From the NCBI RefSeq assembly GCF_003268775.1, contig NZ_QLSU01000009.1, positions 124,001 to 188,000 on the forward strand: 64,000 nt of DNA. The letters run 5' to 3'. The stretch comes from Paraburkholderia unamae. Its GTDB lineage: Bacteria > Pseudomonadota > Gammaproteobacteria > Burkholderiales > Burkholderiaceae. The position numbers were made by a program, and so were the translations under genes. This document shows positions 52,378 to 60,947 of this stretch, one piece after another (the stretch's first letter is position 1; each line of letters opens with the position of its first letter). The notes under the pieces are model-generated. The model did not search any database and was not told where the DNA came from. It saw nothing but the letters and a program-made list of their open reading frames with translations.

Positions 52378-53406
52378 ATGCAGGGCCTTACATTGAGTTC
52401 GTTGGGTATCGCGCTCGTCGTTGCGTTGGCGGCCGGGGTTGCCTGCGCCGTAATCCTCGGCACGCTGCTCAAAAGCGGGCTCGCCGTGCGCCTTGCAATC
52501 GACATCCCCAATCATCGCTCATTGCACGCGCATCCGATCCCACGCGTCGGCGGTTGGGGCATCGTGCCCGTCGCGGTCGTCGCTCTGCTATTGCTGACGC
52601 CGCACCTTTGGATGGTTGCTGCTGCGGCCGCGTTCCTCGCGCTGGTGTCACAGATCGATGATCGTCGCGGACTGCCCGCGCGCGTGCGGTTTGTTGCGCA
52701 TATTGCCGCAGTCTCGTTTGTCCTCGCGCTTGTGCCGGGGGATTCGTCGTGGTGGTTGCTCGCTGGTCTGGGGTTCCTGATGCTCTGGTTCGTCAACCTG
52801 TACAACTTCATGGACGGCGCAGATGGCCTGGCGGGTGGCATGGCGGTGTTCGGCTTCGGCGGCTATGCAATTGCTGCGCTTGTTTCACCGGTGCCCGCAG
52901 TTGGGCTCGCGTGCACGTCGGCCGCCATCGCCGGTGCGGCGGGCGGCTTCCTGTTTTTCAATTTTCATCCGGCCCGGATATTTCTCGGCGATGCTGGATC
53001 GATTTCGCTTGGGTTTCTGGCGGCGGCGATCGGGTATTGGGGGTGGCAAGCGAATATCTGGCCGATCTGGTTTCCTGCTATCGTATTCGCACCGTTTATC
53101 GGGGATGCATCCGTCACGTTGATCCGTCGACTGCTGCGAGGGGAGAAGTTCTGGCAGGCTCATCGGGAACACTACTACCAGCGTATGGTGCAATCGGACT
53201 TCGGCCACATTGGCACGGCTCTGGTCTGGTACGTCTTAATGGCGGCTGGCGCAGGAATTGCTGTGACAATTCTTGGCCGGTCGGCAGTTGTGCAGTTTTC
53301 AGTCATCGGAATGTGGGTGCTTGCTTTGCTGTCGGTCGGGATCTGCATAGATTTGCGCTGGCGTCGTTTTCAGGCCAATAAAACTTTCCAGACCAACCGA
53401 GGTTGA
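52378..53406 (+). CDS. WecA/WbpL-type undecaprenyl-phosphate HexNAc-1-P transferase
   Basis: 342-residue polytopic enzyme of the MraY/WecA family with about ten to eleven membrane segments. Catalytic blocks: IPNHRSLHAHPIPRVGG, IDDRRGLPARVRF (Asp pair), NLYNFMDGADGLAGG and ARIFLGDAGSISLGFL, then the C-terminal AHREHYYQRMVQSDFG. It starts O-antigen assembly by moving a (6-deoxy-)HexNAc-1-phosphate to undecaprenyl phosphate. ATG 52378 is preferred; a TTG nine bases earlier is also in frame. Its stop TGA overlaps the wbpM-like ATG by one base. Confidence 0.93.
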   Translation: MQGLTLSSLGIALVVALAAGVACAVILGTLLKSGLAVRLAIDIPNHRSLHAHPIPRVGGWGIVPVAVVALLLLTPHLWMVAAAAAFLALVSQIDDRRGLPARVRFVAHIAAVSFVLALVPGDSSWWLLAGLGFLMLWFVNLYNFMDGADGLAGGMAVFGFGGYAIAALVSPVPAVGLACTSAAIAGAAGGFLFFNFHPARIFLGDAGSISLGFLAAAIGYWGWQANIWPIWFPAIVFAPFIGDASVTLIRRLLRGEKFWQAHREHYYQRMVQSDFGHIGTALVWYVLMAAGAGIAVTILGRSAVVQFSVIGMWVLALLSVGICIDLRWRRFQANKTFQTNRG

Positions 53407-55286
53407 TGCAAATGCTTAAGAACAGGGCCTCGTTGTTATCCTTTGGCGCGTTTATGTTCGACGCGTGCGCGGTTGTCTCCGCGTGGATCGTCGCGTATCT
53501 GATCCGTTTCAACGCTGGCGTCCCGACCGAGTTCTGGAACGGCGCGTTCCGTGCGCTTGTCTGGGTTTTGCCTGTCTATGCGGTCATGTTCCGCATCTTC
53601 GGCCTCTACCGCGGGATGTGGGTGTTCGCGAGCCTGCCCGACCTGATGCGTATCTCGAAGGCGGTCGCTTCCGGCGCGCTGGTGATCATGGTGTTCTCCG
53701 TGATGCTCCAACCTTCTCCGATCATCCCCCGTTCTGTGCTCGTAGTGTCACCCCTTTTGCTTTTCCTGGCGATGGGGGGCTCGCGAGCGCTCTATCGTGC
53801 AAGCAAGGAGTTCTACCTGTACGGCGGTCTGGTTGCTCAAGGCAAGCCCGTGATCGTGCTGGGGGCGGGTTCCGCCGGTGCGAGTCTCGCGCGCGAACTG
53901 TCGAAGTCGAGTGAATGGCGCCTCGTCGGCTTGCTCGATGACGATCCGGGCAAAGTCGGACGTGAAATCTATGGCTACAAGGTGTTTGGGCCGATTGCCG
54001 ACCTGCCGCAGTGGGCCGACAGGCTGAAGACGGAGTACGCAATCATCGCGATTCCGTCGGCTTCCGTGGATGTGCAGCGGCGCGTTGCGACGCAGTGCGT
54101 GCGGGCCGGAGTCAAGGCGCTGGTCCTGCCCGCGCTACAGGCCCTGAGTTCCGGTCAGGCGTTCCTTTCGCAGGTCAGGCATATCGATCTCGAGGATCTG
54201 CTGGGTCGGGAGCCGGTGAGGATCGACATGCCGCACGTCGAAGCGCTCCTGCACGGGCGCGTGGTCATGGTGACAGGGGCGGGCGGGTCGATTGGATCCG
54301 AACTCTGCCGGCAAATCATGCGGTTTTCTCCGGCGCAGGTCGTGACGCTCGACTTGTCCGAGTACGCGATGTATCGGCTGACCGAAGAATTTCGCGAACG
54401 CTATCCTGATACACCCGTTATCTCTATTGTCGGGGATGTGAAGGACTCGCTGCTGATCGAGCAAATCATGTCACGTTATACGCCACACGTCGTGTTTCAC
54501 GCCGCTGCGTACAAACACGTGCCGCTCATGGAAGAGCTGAACTCGTGGCAGGCGGTGCGCAACAACGTGCTCGGCACGTATCGCGTAGCGCGCGCCGCGA
54601 TGCGTCATGACGTCCGGCGTTTCGTGCTCATTTCGACCGATAAGGCCGTCAACCCGACGAACGTAATGGGCGCAAGCAAGCGCCTTGCGGAAATGGCCTG
54701 CCAGGCGTTGCAGCAATCGAGTCCACGCACCAAGTTCGAGACGGTGCGGTTTGGTAACGTGCTCGGCAGTGCAGGGAGTGTGATTCCGAAATTCCAGCAG
54801 CAGATTGCCAAGGGTGGTCCGGTTACCGTAACACACCCTGAAATCACCCGCTTCTTCATGACGATTCCCGAAGCCTCTCAGCTCGTATTGCAGGCTTCGA
54901 GCATGGGTGAAGGAGGTGAGATCTTCATTCTTGACATGGGTGAGCCCGTCAAGATCGTTGATCTCGCACGCGATCTCATCCGTCTCTACGGTTTTACCGA
55001 AGATCAGATTCGCATTGTGTTCACGGGCTTACGCATGGGCGAAAAACTCTACGAAGAGTTGTTGGCCGATGACGAAACGACGACGCGCACGCCACACCCG
55101 AAGCTGCGCGTCGCTCGTGCGCGCGAAGTGCCGGAGAATATGCTTGAGGAGTTGTTGCCGTGGCTCATGCAAAATCGGGTGCCCGGCGACGATGAAGTCC
55201 GCCGTGATTTGCGCCGCTGGGTTCCAGAGTACGAACCGGTCACGCTGCCGGCGATACAAAGCGTGCCGGTTGCGCGAATCGGCTGA
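53406..55286 (+). CDS. UDP-GlcNAc 4,6-dehydratase, WbpM-like
   Basis: 626-residue membrane-bound nucleotide-sugar dehydratase. Four N-terminal membrane segments (about 1-110), a first Rossmann fold (about 145-260, VIVLGAGSAGASLAREL) and the catalytic Rossmann domain from about residue 283 (VMVTGAGGSIGSELCRQI). The active site has STDKAVNPTNVMGASKR: Ser410, then Met421 and Lys425, so the usual Tyr of YxxxK is Met, as known for WbpM. It makes UDP-4-keto-6-deoxy-GlcNAc, the precursor for the WbpV-like reductase. Full length for the family. It is the last gene of the unit. Confidence 0.94.
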   Translation: MQMLKNRASLLSFGAFMFDACAVVSAWIVAYLIRFNAGVPTEFWNGAFRALVWVLPVYAVMFRIFGLYRGMWVFASLPDLMRISKAVASGALVIMVFSVMLQPSPIIPRSVLVVSPLLLFLAMGGSRALYRASKEFYLYGGLVAQGKPVIVLGAGSAGASLARELSKSSEWRLVGLLDDDPGKVGREIYGYKVFGPIADLPQWADRLKTEYAIIAIPSASVDVQRRVATQCVRAGVKALVLPALQALSSGQAFLSQVRHIDLEDLLGREPVRIDMPHVEALLHGRVVMVTGAGGSIGSELCRQIMRFSPAQVVTLDLSEYAMYRLTEEFRERYPDTPVISIVGDVKDSLLIEQIMSRYTPHVVFHAAAYKHVPLMEELNSWQAVRNNVLGTYRVARAAMRHDVRRFVLISTDKAVNPTNVMGASKRLAEMACQALQQSSPRTKFETVRFGNVLGSAGSVIPKFQQQIAKGGPVTVTHPEITRFFMTIPEASQLVLQASSMGEGGEIFILDMGEPVKIVDLARDLIRLYGFTEDQIRIVFTGLRMGEKLYEELLADDETTTRTPHPKLRVARAREVPENMLEELLPWLMQNRVPGDDEVRRDLRRWVPEYEPVTLPAIQSVPVARIG

Positions 55287-55344
55287 TATGAGGATTTGCC
55301 TCTCGCGTCCAGGCGAAAGGCGCGCACCACGGCATGCGAAGTTA

Positions 55345-56385
55345 TCAGGTGCGCGGCGGGAGAAGGGCTGTCGCGGCGCGCCGCAACGGCGCCACGATTC
55401 GGCGCAGGCGCCCGACGCCTCTGATACGTGGGCGCGTGACCGCTTCCGACGCCGGCTTCTCCAGAAGTGCGGCATGCAATGTGTCCATCGCTCTTCGCGT
55501 TTTCGCCAGCAGCGGCGAGTTTTCAGCCTGTTCGTCCATGATGCGCTGTAGCAACGCCGTTCTCATGCTGAAATAGGCTTCTTGTGTGAAATGTGGCTGC
55601 CAGTCTTTGCCCATGTAACGCAGGCGCACAAAAAATTCGCAGCCTAGCGGTCCTGCAATCTCGTCGACTTCGAACTGAAGAAGGCGCAGCCAGGCAAGGT
55701 CGCGCAAGATGAGTTCAATGACCGCCGGCGTGAGGGTCCAGCAATGAGCATCGATATAGTCTCGATGGCTCGCGACAAGTTGCGCTTGCCAGTTGTCGTA
55801 GCCCATCATCAGATGGTGCGTCGGTTGTAGCTCCGATGAGTCGGTGCCGAGGCTGAGCACACCCGAGCCGTTATGCAGGCACCCCAAGCTTGCTGACTCG
55901 AACACCTGTCGCAAAGTCGGTTTGCTGCGCCGCTCAAAAAAAGCCTCCAGCCAGTCGCCGAGGGTTGTATAGGGGCGGAAATGGTCGAAGCAGGTACGCT
56001 TGTCCGGGACCGCCATGGACACGATGCCGTGTGGCTTGAGGGCCTCCTGGCAGCCCTGCAAGAAACGGATCGGGTCGGGAATGTGCTCCAGATTATGCGA
56101 GGAAACAATGTAGTCGACTTTACCGGCATACCCCGCTTCGCAGACAAGACGTCCAAGGTCGACGGACGAGCCGACGAGATCGACGTCCTCAATGTCCGAG
56201 ATTTTTTCGCGCGGGATATTCGGGTCGGCCTCGGCGCGCGAGCGTAACACCGAGGCATCGAAGACATCGAGCGAAAGGCAGCGATAGCCTTTGCTCTTGG
56301 GCGCAATTGGGTTGAACCATGGACCGACTTCGATGCCAAGCTGTGCTTGGGTGCAGTGCTGCAAGATCCTGTCGCGTCTGTCCAT
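55345..56385 (-). CDS. SAM-dependent methyltransferase domain protein
   Basis: 346-residue protein with a methyltransferase-like fold. It opens with IEVGPWFNPIAPKSKGYRCLSLDVFD (degenerate motif I with EVGP), then VDYIVSSHNLEHIPDPIRFLQGCQEALKPHGIVSMAVPDKR (motifs IV-V, as in Methyltransf_11). The C-terminal 60 residues are basic. ATG 56385 is chosen because CGGAGA lies at ribosome-binding distance; an in-frame start at 56421 lacks one. It is downstream of the dioxygenase on the same strand, across a 131-base gap with a strong hairpin. Likely a sugar methyltransferase; acceptor unknown. Confidence 0.84.
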   Translation of the reverse strand: MDRRDRILQHCTQAQLGIEVGPWFNPIAPKSKGYRCLSLDVFDASVLRSRAEADPNIPREKISDIEDVDLVGSSVDLGRLVCEAGYAGKVDYIVSSHNLEHIPDPIRFLQGCQEALKPHGIVSMAVPDKRTCFDHFRPYTTLGDWLEAFFERRSKPTLRQVFESASLGCLHNGSGVLSLGTDSSELQPTHHLMMGYDNWQAQLVASHRDYIDAHCWTLTPAVIELILRDLAWLRLLQFEVDEIAGPLGCEFFVRLRYMGKDWQPHFTQEAYFSMRTALLQRIMDEQAENSPLLAKTRRAMDTLHAALLEKPASEAVTRPRIRGVGRLRRIVAPLRRAATALLPPRT

Positions 56386-56437
56386 GCTGTCTCCGAGGCG
56401 CCGGCGTGCTGCCGGCTGCATTCATGTCATGGTCGAT

Positions 56438-56471
56438 CGTTCCCCGCACAATCGTGAGTGTGCGGGGAACG
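56438..56471. repeat. Perfect 13-base inverted repeat between two minus-strand genes
   Basis: Left arm CGTTCCCCGCACA (56438-56450), eight-base loop, right arm TGTGCGGGGAACG (56459-56471). It lies in the 131-base gap between the dioxygenase and the methyltransferase. No T tract follows on either strand, so it is not a standard terminator. It may be an attenuator, RNA-stability hairpin or protein-binding site. Confidence 0.7.
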
Positions 56472-56516
56472 GTGTCACAGCAACTTCAGTAGCAAGCAAG
56501 CGACTTTGAGTCGCCG

Positions 56517-57752
56517 TCAGCCTTCATGTAATGCTTCGCGGCGCACGGCGGAGCCGTGCAGTCCTGTCGAGTCGTAATAAGCGATAGCACCATCGGCGAA
56601 CGAATGAATGACGATCGAACGTCGCTCCAACGTATGATCCTTACGCACGGACCCAGCGTGCAACAAATTTTCGTGCCAGATCAAAACAGTGCCCTTCTTC
56701 GGGCGATAGATGAACGGCTCATAGTGCGTCAGCATGTCGGCCCATTCCGCGCAGACGCTGCGACCAAATTGCGCCCAGTCGCCGTTTGCGACCTTCGGGC
56801 AGTCCGTCTCGGCAAGACGTACGCGACGTTCCCGGTGGCTTCCTGGGTACACGACCAGTTCACCGCTATCAGGTGAGACATCCTGTAGCGCGATCCATGT
56901 CCCGCACATGTAGCCCGCGGGAAACGGAGTCAGGTGGATCGTGTCCTGGTGCGCGTCCTGTTGGCTCCCGAACACATAGGTGAGAGTTTGGCATGGCCGG
57001 GCATCGGCGCCGAAAATGAGGTCTGCGTAACGGCGGTGGCGCTTGTCGAGCCACAGTTTCCGGATAGCAGGGTAGTGCATATGCAGATGCTCGATGCGCT
57101 GGCTGGAGCCGAACTGATAGCCTTGATAGCCGTTTGCGATGGCATCGTCGATTTCGCCGCAGACCCCGTCAACTAACGCGTCGTCGATTAAACCTTCAAC
57201 CATCAGGAAGCCGCTATTCACGAATTCGCGGAGGTGATGCGCTTCTTCTTCGTTGATTTGTCCCTGTTCCAAAAGGCGGTCGATGTGCTGTGACGCGTCA
57301 GGGCGATCGAACCAGGCGGTGTGCGCGCTGTAGGGATACATCTGCGAGTCGCACGGTCCGGTAAAGAACACGGGCGTTCCATGCGACTTCAGGAGGTCTG
57401 TGGTCATGGCCGCCAGGCCGCCGACATTTGCAACATTCAACTTCGCGTCAGCAACGGAAACCGAACCATCGGACTCCTCCAGCGTGAAGCGAAGCGTTTG
57501 TTCACCGTTTGACAGCAAATGGAAATGAACGCCGACAGAAATTATCTGGCCCGGACCGGCTTTACCAAGGTCAGCTGCCGATTCAGGGCACGATGAGGCG
57601 ACGGCTTTGAGGCTCGCGTTGGGAACTGCATCCTGTGAAATGCTCACATCCACGCGAACGATGCCGCCAAAGTCTGCGGGATCGCCCACCGAAATCACAG
57701 CCAAGTGCCCTGCATCCACGAACTTCTCGCGGCGATTGCGTTGCCAAAACAT
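56517..57752 (-). CDS. Phytanoyl-CoA dioxygenase (PhyH) family protein with extra N-terminal domain
   Basis: 411-residue protein. Residues about 130-400 are a PhyH-type Fe(II)/2-oxoglutarate dioxygenase: DAHQDTIHL gives the metal HxD pair, LLHAGS the distal His, and LERRSIVIHS the Arg for 2-oxoglutarate. Residues about 10-110 form a beta-rich segment (HLAVISVGDPADFGGIVRVDVSIS, ISVGVHFHLLSNGEQTLRFTL) absent from simple PhyH proteins; it resembles an Ig-like or carbohydrate-binding sandwich. A clear GGAGGA site precedes ATG 57752; a GTG six bases earlier is also in frame. It may hydroxylate a sugar or lipid of the polymer. Confidence 0.87.
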   Translation of the reverse strand: MFWQRNRREKFVDAGHLAVISVGDPADFGGIVRVDVSISQDAVPNASLKAVASSCPESAADLGKAGPGQIISVGVHFHLLSNGEQTLRFTLEESDGSVSVADAKLNVANVGGLAAMTTDLLKSHGTPVFFTGPCDSQMYPYSAHTAWFDRPDASQHIDRLLEQGQINEEEAHHLREFVNSGFLMVEGLIDDALVDGVCGEIDDAIANGYQGYQFGSSQRIEHLHMHYPAIRKLWLDKRHRRYADLIFGADARPCQTLTYVFGSQQDAHQDTIHLTPFPAGYMCGTWIALQDVSPDSGELVVYPGSHRERRVRLAETDCPKVANGDWAQFGRSVCAEWADMLTHYEPFIYRPKKGTVLIWHENLLHAGSVRKDHTLERRSIVIHSFADGAIAYYDSTGLHGSAVRREALHEG

Positions 57753-58123
57753 GTTCACTCCTCCAGGGCGTCAACGTTTATTTGTAAGGGTGCCATAGCA
57801 TGGATTGGCACCTGGTCCAATGTCAACATCCAGATTCAACGTCGGTGTGCTCCGGGCGATTACGGTTTACATGGGTGGGGGGCTCGGGAGCCGAGGGTAG
57901 CAATACGTGACAAACCTGAAGTCGCCCCTCAAGGAACCTCGCGCCGCGGTATATCAGAATCGCGAAAGGGGCAGGCTACGGGTTAGAATAGCCCGCGCCG
58001 TATTCATGGATCGGCAATCGCTAAGCGCTGCGTCAGCAATCTCCCGGGTGTCGTGGCACACCTGTATTCGAATTGGGTGGCTGCTGCTGCCGAACGCCCC
58101 ATTCTACAAAGGCCTCCATATCG
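57753..58123. other. Divergent intergenic region, dioxygenase / membrane protein
   Basis: 371 bases between divergent genes. It contains a minus-strand promoter candidate, listed separately. On the plus side, TAGAAT at 57984-57989 is a weak -10 without a clear -35. No gene is supported. Confidence 0.4.
57797..57826 (-). promoter_or_regulatory. Promoter candidate for the PhyH gene
   Basis: Read on the minus strand, a perfect TTGACA -35 (57826-57821), 18 bases, then CATGCT as -10 (57802-57797), about 45 bases before the start codon. The -10 is poor. Confidence 0.4.
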
Positions 58124-59476
58124 ATGAGTGGACGAAAATTAAAGCTCGGACTTTATTTTCTTTGCGCAATTTGCGCTATTTCTGCATTTGCGCTGCACGC
58201 CCCGGGGCAACTGAGTTTCGACACGACGGTGCAACTGTTCGAGGCGTCCACGCACCATTCGGTCAGTTGGCAACCCCCTTTGCTGTCTGCGCTTTTCGCG
58301 TGGCTTGGAGGCGGTCTTCTTGCAACCGGTATCTTCGTCGCTGTTAACTGCTTCCTGACCTACGCCGCGTTTGCCGCGTTCGTGCGACAGGGCGGTGATT
58401 TCGGTTGGGCGCGCGCGCTCATCTGTGCAGCGCTGATCCTCAACCCCGTGGTTTTCTCGTACGTTGGCATCGTCTGGAAAGATGTCCTCTTTGCGACGTG
58501 GATGGTCGGTACACTGGCGCTATGCCTTGCTGCTGAACGTGCTTCTGATCAGCGGGTGAAACGGTTTACCCTGGTATTGATCTGCATCATTCTTGGAGCA
58601 GGATCGCTGATTCGCCAACAAGGTGTGCTGCTTGGTCCTCTCCTCATGCTCGCGCCGCTTGGCATAATTGTGCGTTCGTCGAGCGGCACGCTTCGAGTGG
58701 CACAATGTGCGCTCGCGATCGTGCTTTACGTCGTCTGCGCGTTCCTCACCAGCCTTGCTGCTAATGCGACGATTGCCGGTAATGGCGGCCGGGATCTCTC
58801 AGTCGCTCCAGGGGTGATCGAGAGCTACGACATTGCGGGAATTGTCGCTCGCCTGCCGACCGATGTTGCCCTTCGGACCATTCCAGGGCTTACCCCGCAG
58901 GACGACGCGAATATCCGCAGCGAATATACGTCGGCGCGCGCCGACTTTCTGAATCCCGCAGGGTTGCAAGGCCGTCTGCCTCAGCAGTCCGGCATGTCGC
59001 TCCAGCAGATCTGGGTGCATGCCGTGTCGCAATATCCGTTGCTCTATCTGAGACACCGCGCCGCGCTGATGGCATACGTGCTCAGCGCGCGTGATGTGAC
59101 GCAGTGTTTGCCAACGCATGTCGGGATTCAAGGTGGCGCGGAATATCTCAAAGCGGACGGACTCAAGGAAGAAACCAATGCGCGGGCGAGTTTCCTCTAC
59201 AAGGGCGAACGGTTTTTCATTCAATCACCGCTCTGGCGGCATTGGATTTACTTGATCGTACTCGCCGTATGTACCTTGGTTGCGTTGTTCGCCAGGTCAA
59301 CGCGGGGCCGTCCGACGCTGCTGGTTTTTGCGTTCACGCTCTGGGTCTTCGTTGCCGGGTTCATTCCTACAGCTATCGCGTGCGATTTCCGTTACTTGTA
59401 CCCGATTATTCCGCCGATTCTAGGCATGGCGATTGTTTTGCTGACCGGACGTGCCGCGCCGTCAGCACGGCCGTGA
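58124..59476 (+). CDS. Polytopic membrane protein, possible GT-C type glycosyltransferase
   Basis: 450-residue membrane protein with about ten hydrophobic segments: YFLCAICAISAFAL at the start, LSALFAWLGGGLLATGIFVAV, ALICAALILNPVVFSYVGIVWKDVLF, and a final pair around FVAGFIPTAIACDFRYLYPIIPPILGMAIVLL. A large loop (about residues 220-330) faces outside. The FDTTVQLFEAS and WKDVLF motifs resemble uncharacterised GT39-like proteins of polysaccharide loci. ATG 58124 (MSGRKLKL) is chosen; an in-frame ATG at 58073 adds a Cys-rich lead of no family. Role unclear; could be a polymerase or glycosyltransferase. Confidence 0.72.
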   Translation: MSGRKLKLGLYFLCAICAISAFALHAPGQLSFDTTVQLFEASTHHSVSWQPPLLSALFAWLGGGLLATGIFVAVNCFLTYAAFAAFVRQGGDFGWARALICAALILNPVVFSYVGIVWKDVLFATWMVGTLALCLAAERASDQRVKRFTLVLICIILGAGSLIRQQGVLLGPLLMLAPLGIIVRSSSGTLRVAQCALAIVLYVVCAFLTSLAANATIAGNGGRDLSVAPGVIESYDIAGIVARLPTDVALRTIPGLTPQDDANIRSEYTSARADFLNPAGLQGRLPQQSGMSLQQIWVHAVSQYPLLYLRHRAALMAYVLSARDVTQCLPTHVGIQGGAEYLKADGLKEETNARASFLYKGERFFIQSPLWRHWIYLIVLAVCTLVALFARSTRGRPTLLVFAFTLWVFVAGFIPTAIACDFRYLYPIIPPILGMAIVLLTGRAAPSARP

Positions 59477-59558
59477 TGAGCGTAGCGGAAGATGCCGTTG
59501 CGTCGATGTTCAAATGTGTGAGCCCGTAGGAGTGGCCCAGAAAGTGGAGTCAGGAAAG

Positions 59559-60947
59559 ATGCGCGAAGGCGAACTTGAACCGGTTTCTCTTGCAGATGCG
59601 CTGACGGAGGGGTGGTCCTACCGGACGCGCGAGAACCATGCAAAGCGCATGATCATGACGGCTGTGTCACCGGCCGTGCGTGGCGCAGGCTGGGGCAAGA
59701 TTCTCAACGATGAACCGCTGTCGCGGAGCGCTTTGCTGGCCGCGTTGGTTGGCGTGGCCCGTAACTCCGCGCAGGGACTTGTGCTGTCGTTCAGTCACGA
59801 TGACTACTTGAACGTGGGCGGTGGTGTTCAAAACTGTGTTGGCGACGAGCAAGCAGCGCTCGCTCGTCAGGGCTGGAGTTATCTCCACTTGTGTCCGAAC
59901 GAGCCAAAGCCTTTGCTTGGCAGGTACACGGAGGCATCGGAGGTCACGTGCATCGCGAATCTCGATGGCGCTCGACTAGGCGTGGTAGTGCTCGCTGACC
60001 TGATTGAGGCGCTTGGGCAGGTTCGAAGCGAGGGCGTGCTGCTGCGTAGCGTCGTCCACCATATGCTTGGCTTCGCGCCGGAGCATATTCTGGCCGTGAT
60101 TGAGCAGTGCGACGCTGCGTACCCCCCTCTAGTGTGGATTCACGATCTATTCACGTTGTGCCCGACGGCCACGATGCTCCGTAATCAGGTGACGTTCTGC
60201 AATGCGCCACCGGTATCGTCCGCCGTTTGCGGAGTCTGCCATGCAGGCCGGGATCGCTTCGAGCATGTCAAGCGCATGAGGCGGTTTTTTGCGCGTACGC
60301 GTCCAGTCGTGTTGGCGCCGTCGGCAACGATACTTAACTTTTGGCTCGAGCACGCGGGCTACGAGCATGCACAAACGCATGTACTGCCGCCTTGCGAAAT
60401 CTCATTCGAGCGCGATGCGCCCGCATACATGAGGGATGAGCCACTGAAGGTGGGTTTTCTCGGTGCGCCACATTTTCACAAAGGCTGGTTCGCCTTCGAG
60501 AGTCTGGCGAGATGGCACGCGCGCGACCCGCGCTACGAGTTCGTTCATCTGGGCTGGGAAACGCTGGACGTGCCGAATGTCAAGTTCATCCGCACGGCCG
60601 TAACGTATCAGGACCGATCGGCGATGGTCCGCACGGCGGTCGAGCAGGGTATTCATGTCGCGATCAACTGGTCGATGTGCTTCGAAAGCTTTTCTTTCAC
60701 AATGTACGAAGCATTGGCAGCAGGCGCATATGTGCTTGCGCGGCGCGGTGCTGGCAATGTGTCCCGGGCGATGATGTCGACCTTTGCGGGCCGGGGATCG
60801 ACAGTGGGCTCGGAGATCGAACTGAGTGCGCTTTTTGAAGAGGGTGGGATTCGCGAGATGGTCGAACAGTCGCGGCGTCAATACGGAACGTTAAGCTACA
60901 GCAATCAGACGGGCGGCGTACTGGTGGATGGAGGCACAGGTGCGTAA
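59559..60947 (+). CDS. GT4-like glycosyltransferase
   Basis: 462-residue GT-B-type protein. The N-terminal half has LVLSFSHDDYLNVGGGVQNCVGDEQAALARQGWSYLHL and VWIHDLFTLCPTATML with a cysteine-rich block (FCNAPPVSSAVCGVCHAG). The C-terminal half has LKVGFLGAPHFHKGWFAFESLARW and an EX7E motif, Glu376/Glu384 (CFESFSFTMYEALAAG). Start MREGELEP at 59559 has AGGAAAG upstream; an in-frame extension to 59451 overlaps the previous gene. It overlaps the next gene by 20 bases. Donor unknown. Confidence 0.85.
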   Translation: MREGELEPVSLADALTEGWSYRTRENHAKRMIMTAVSPAVRGAGWGKILNDEPLSRSALLAALVGVARNSAQGLVLSFSHDDYLNVGGGVQNCVGDEQAALARQGWSYLHLCPNEPKPLLGRYTEASEVTCIANLDGARLGVVVLADLIEALGQVRSEGVLLRSVVHHMLGFAPEHILAVIEQCDAAYPPLVWIHDLFTLCPTATMLRNQVTFCNAPPVSSAVCGVCHAGRDRFEHVKRMRRFFARTRPVVLAPSATILNFWLEHAGYEHAQTHVLPPCEISFERDAPAYMRDEPLKVGFLGAPHFHKGWFAFESLARWHARDPRYEFVHLGWETLDVPNVKFIRTAVTYQDRSAMVRTAVEQGIHVAINWSMCFESFSFTMYEALAAGAYVLARRGAGNVSRAMMSTFAGRGSTVGSEIELSALFEEGGIREMVEQSRRQYGTLSYSNQTGGVLVDGGTGA

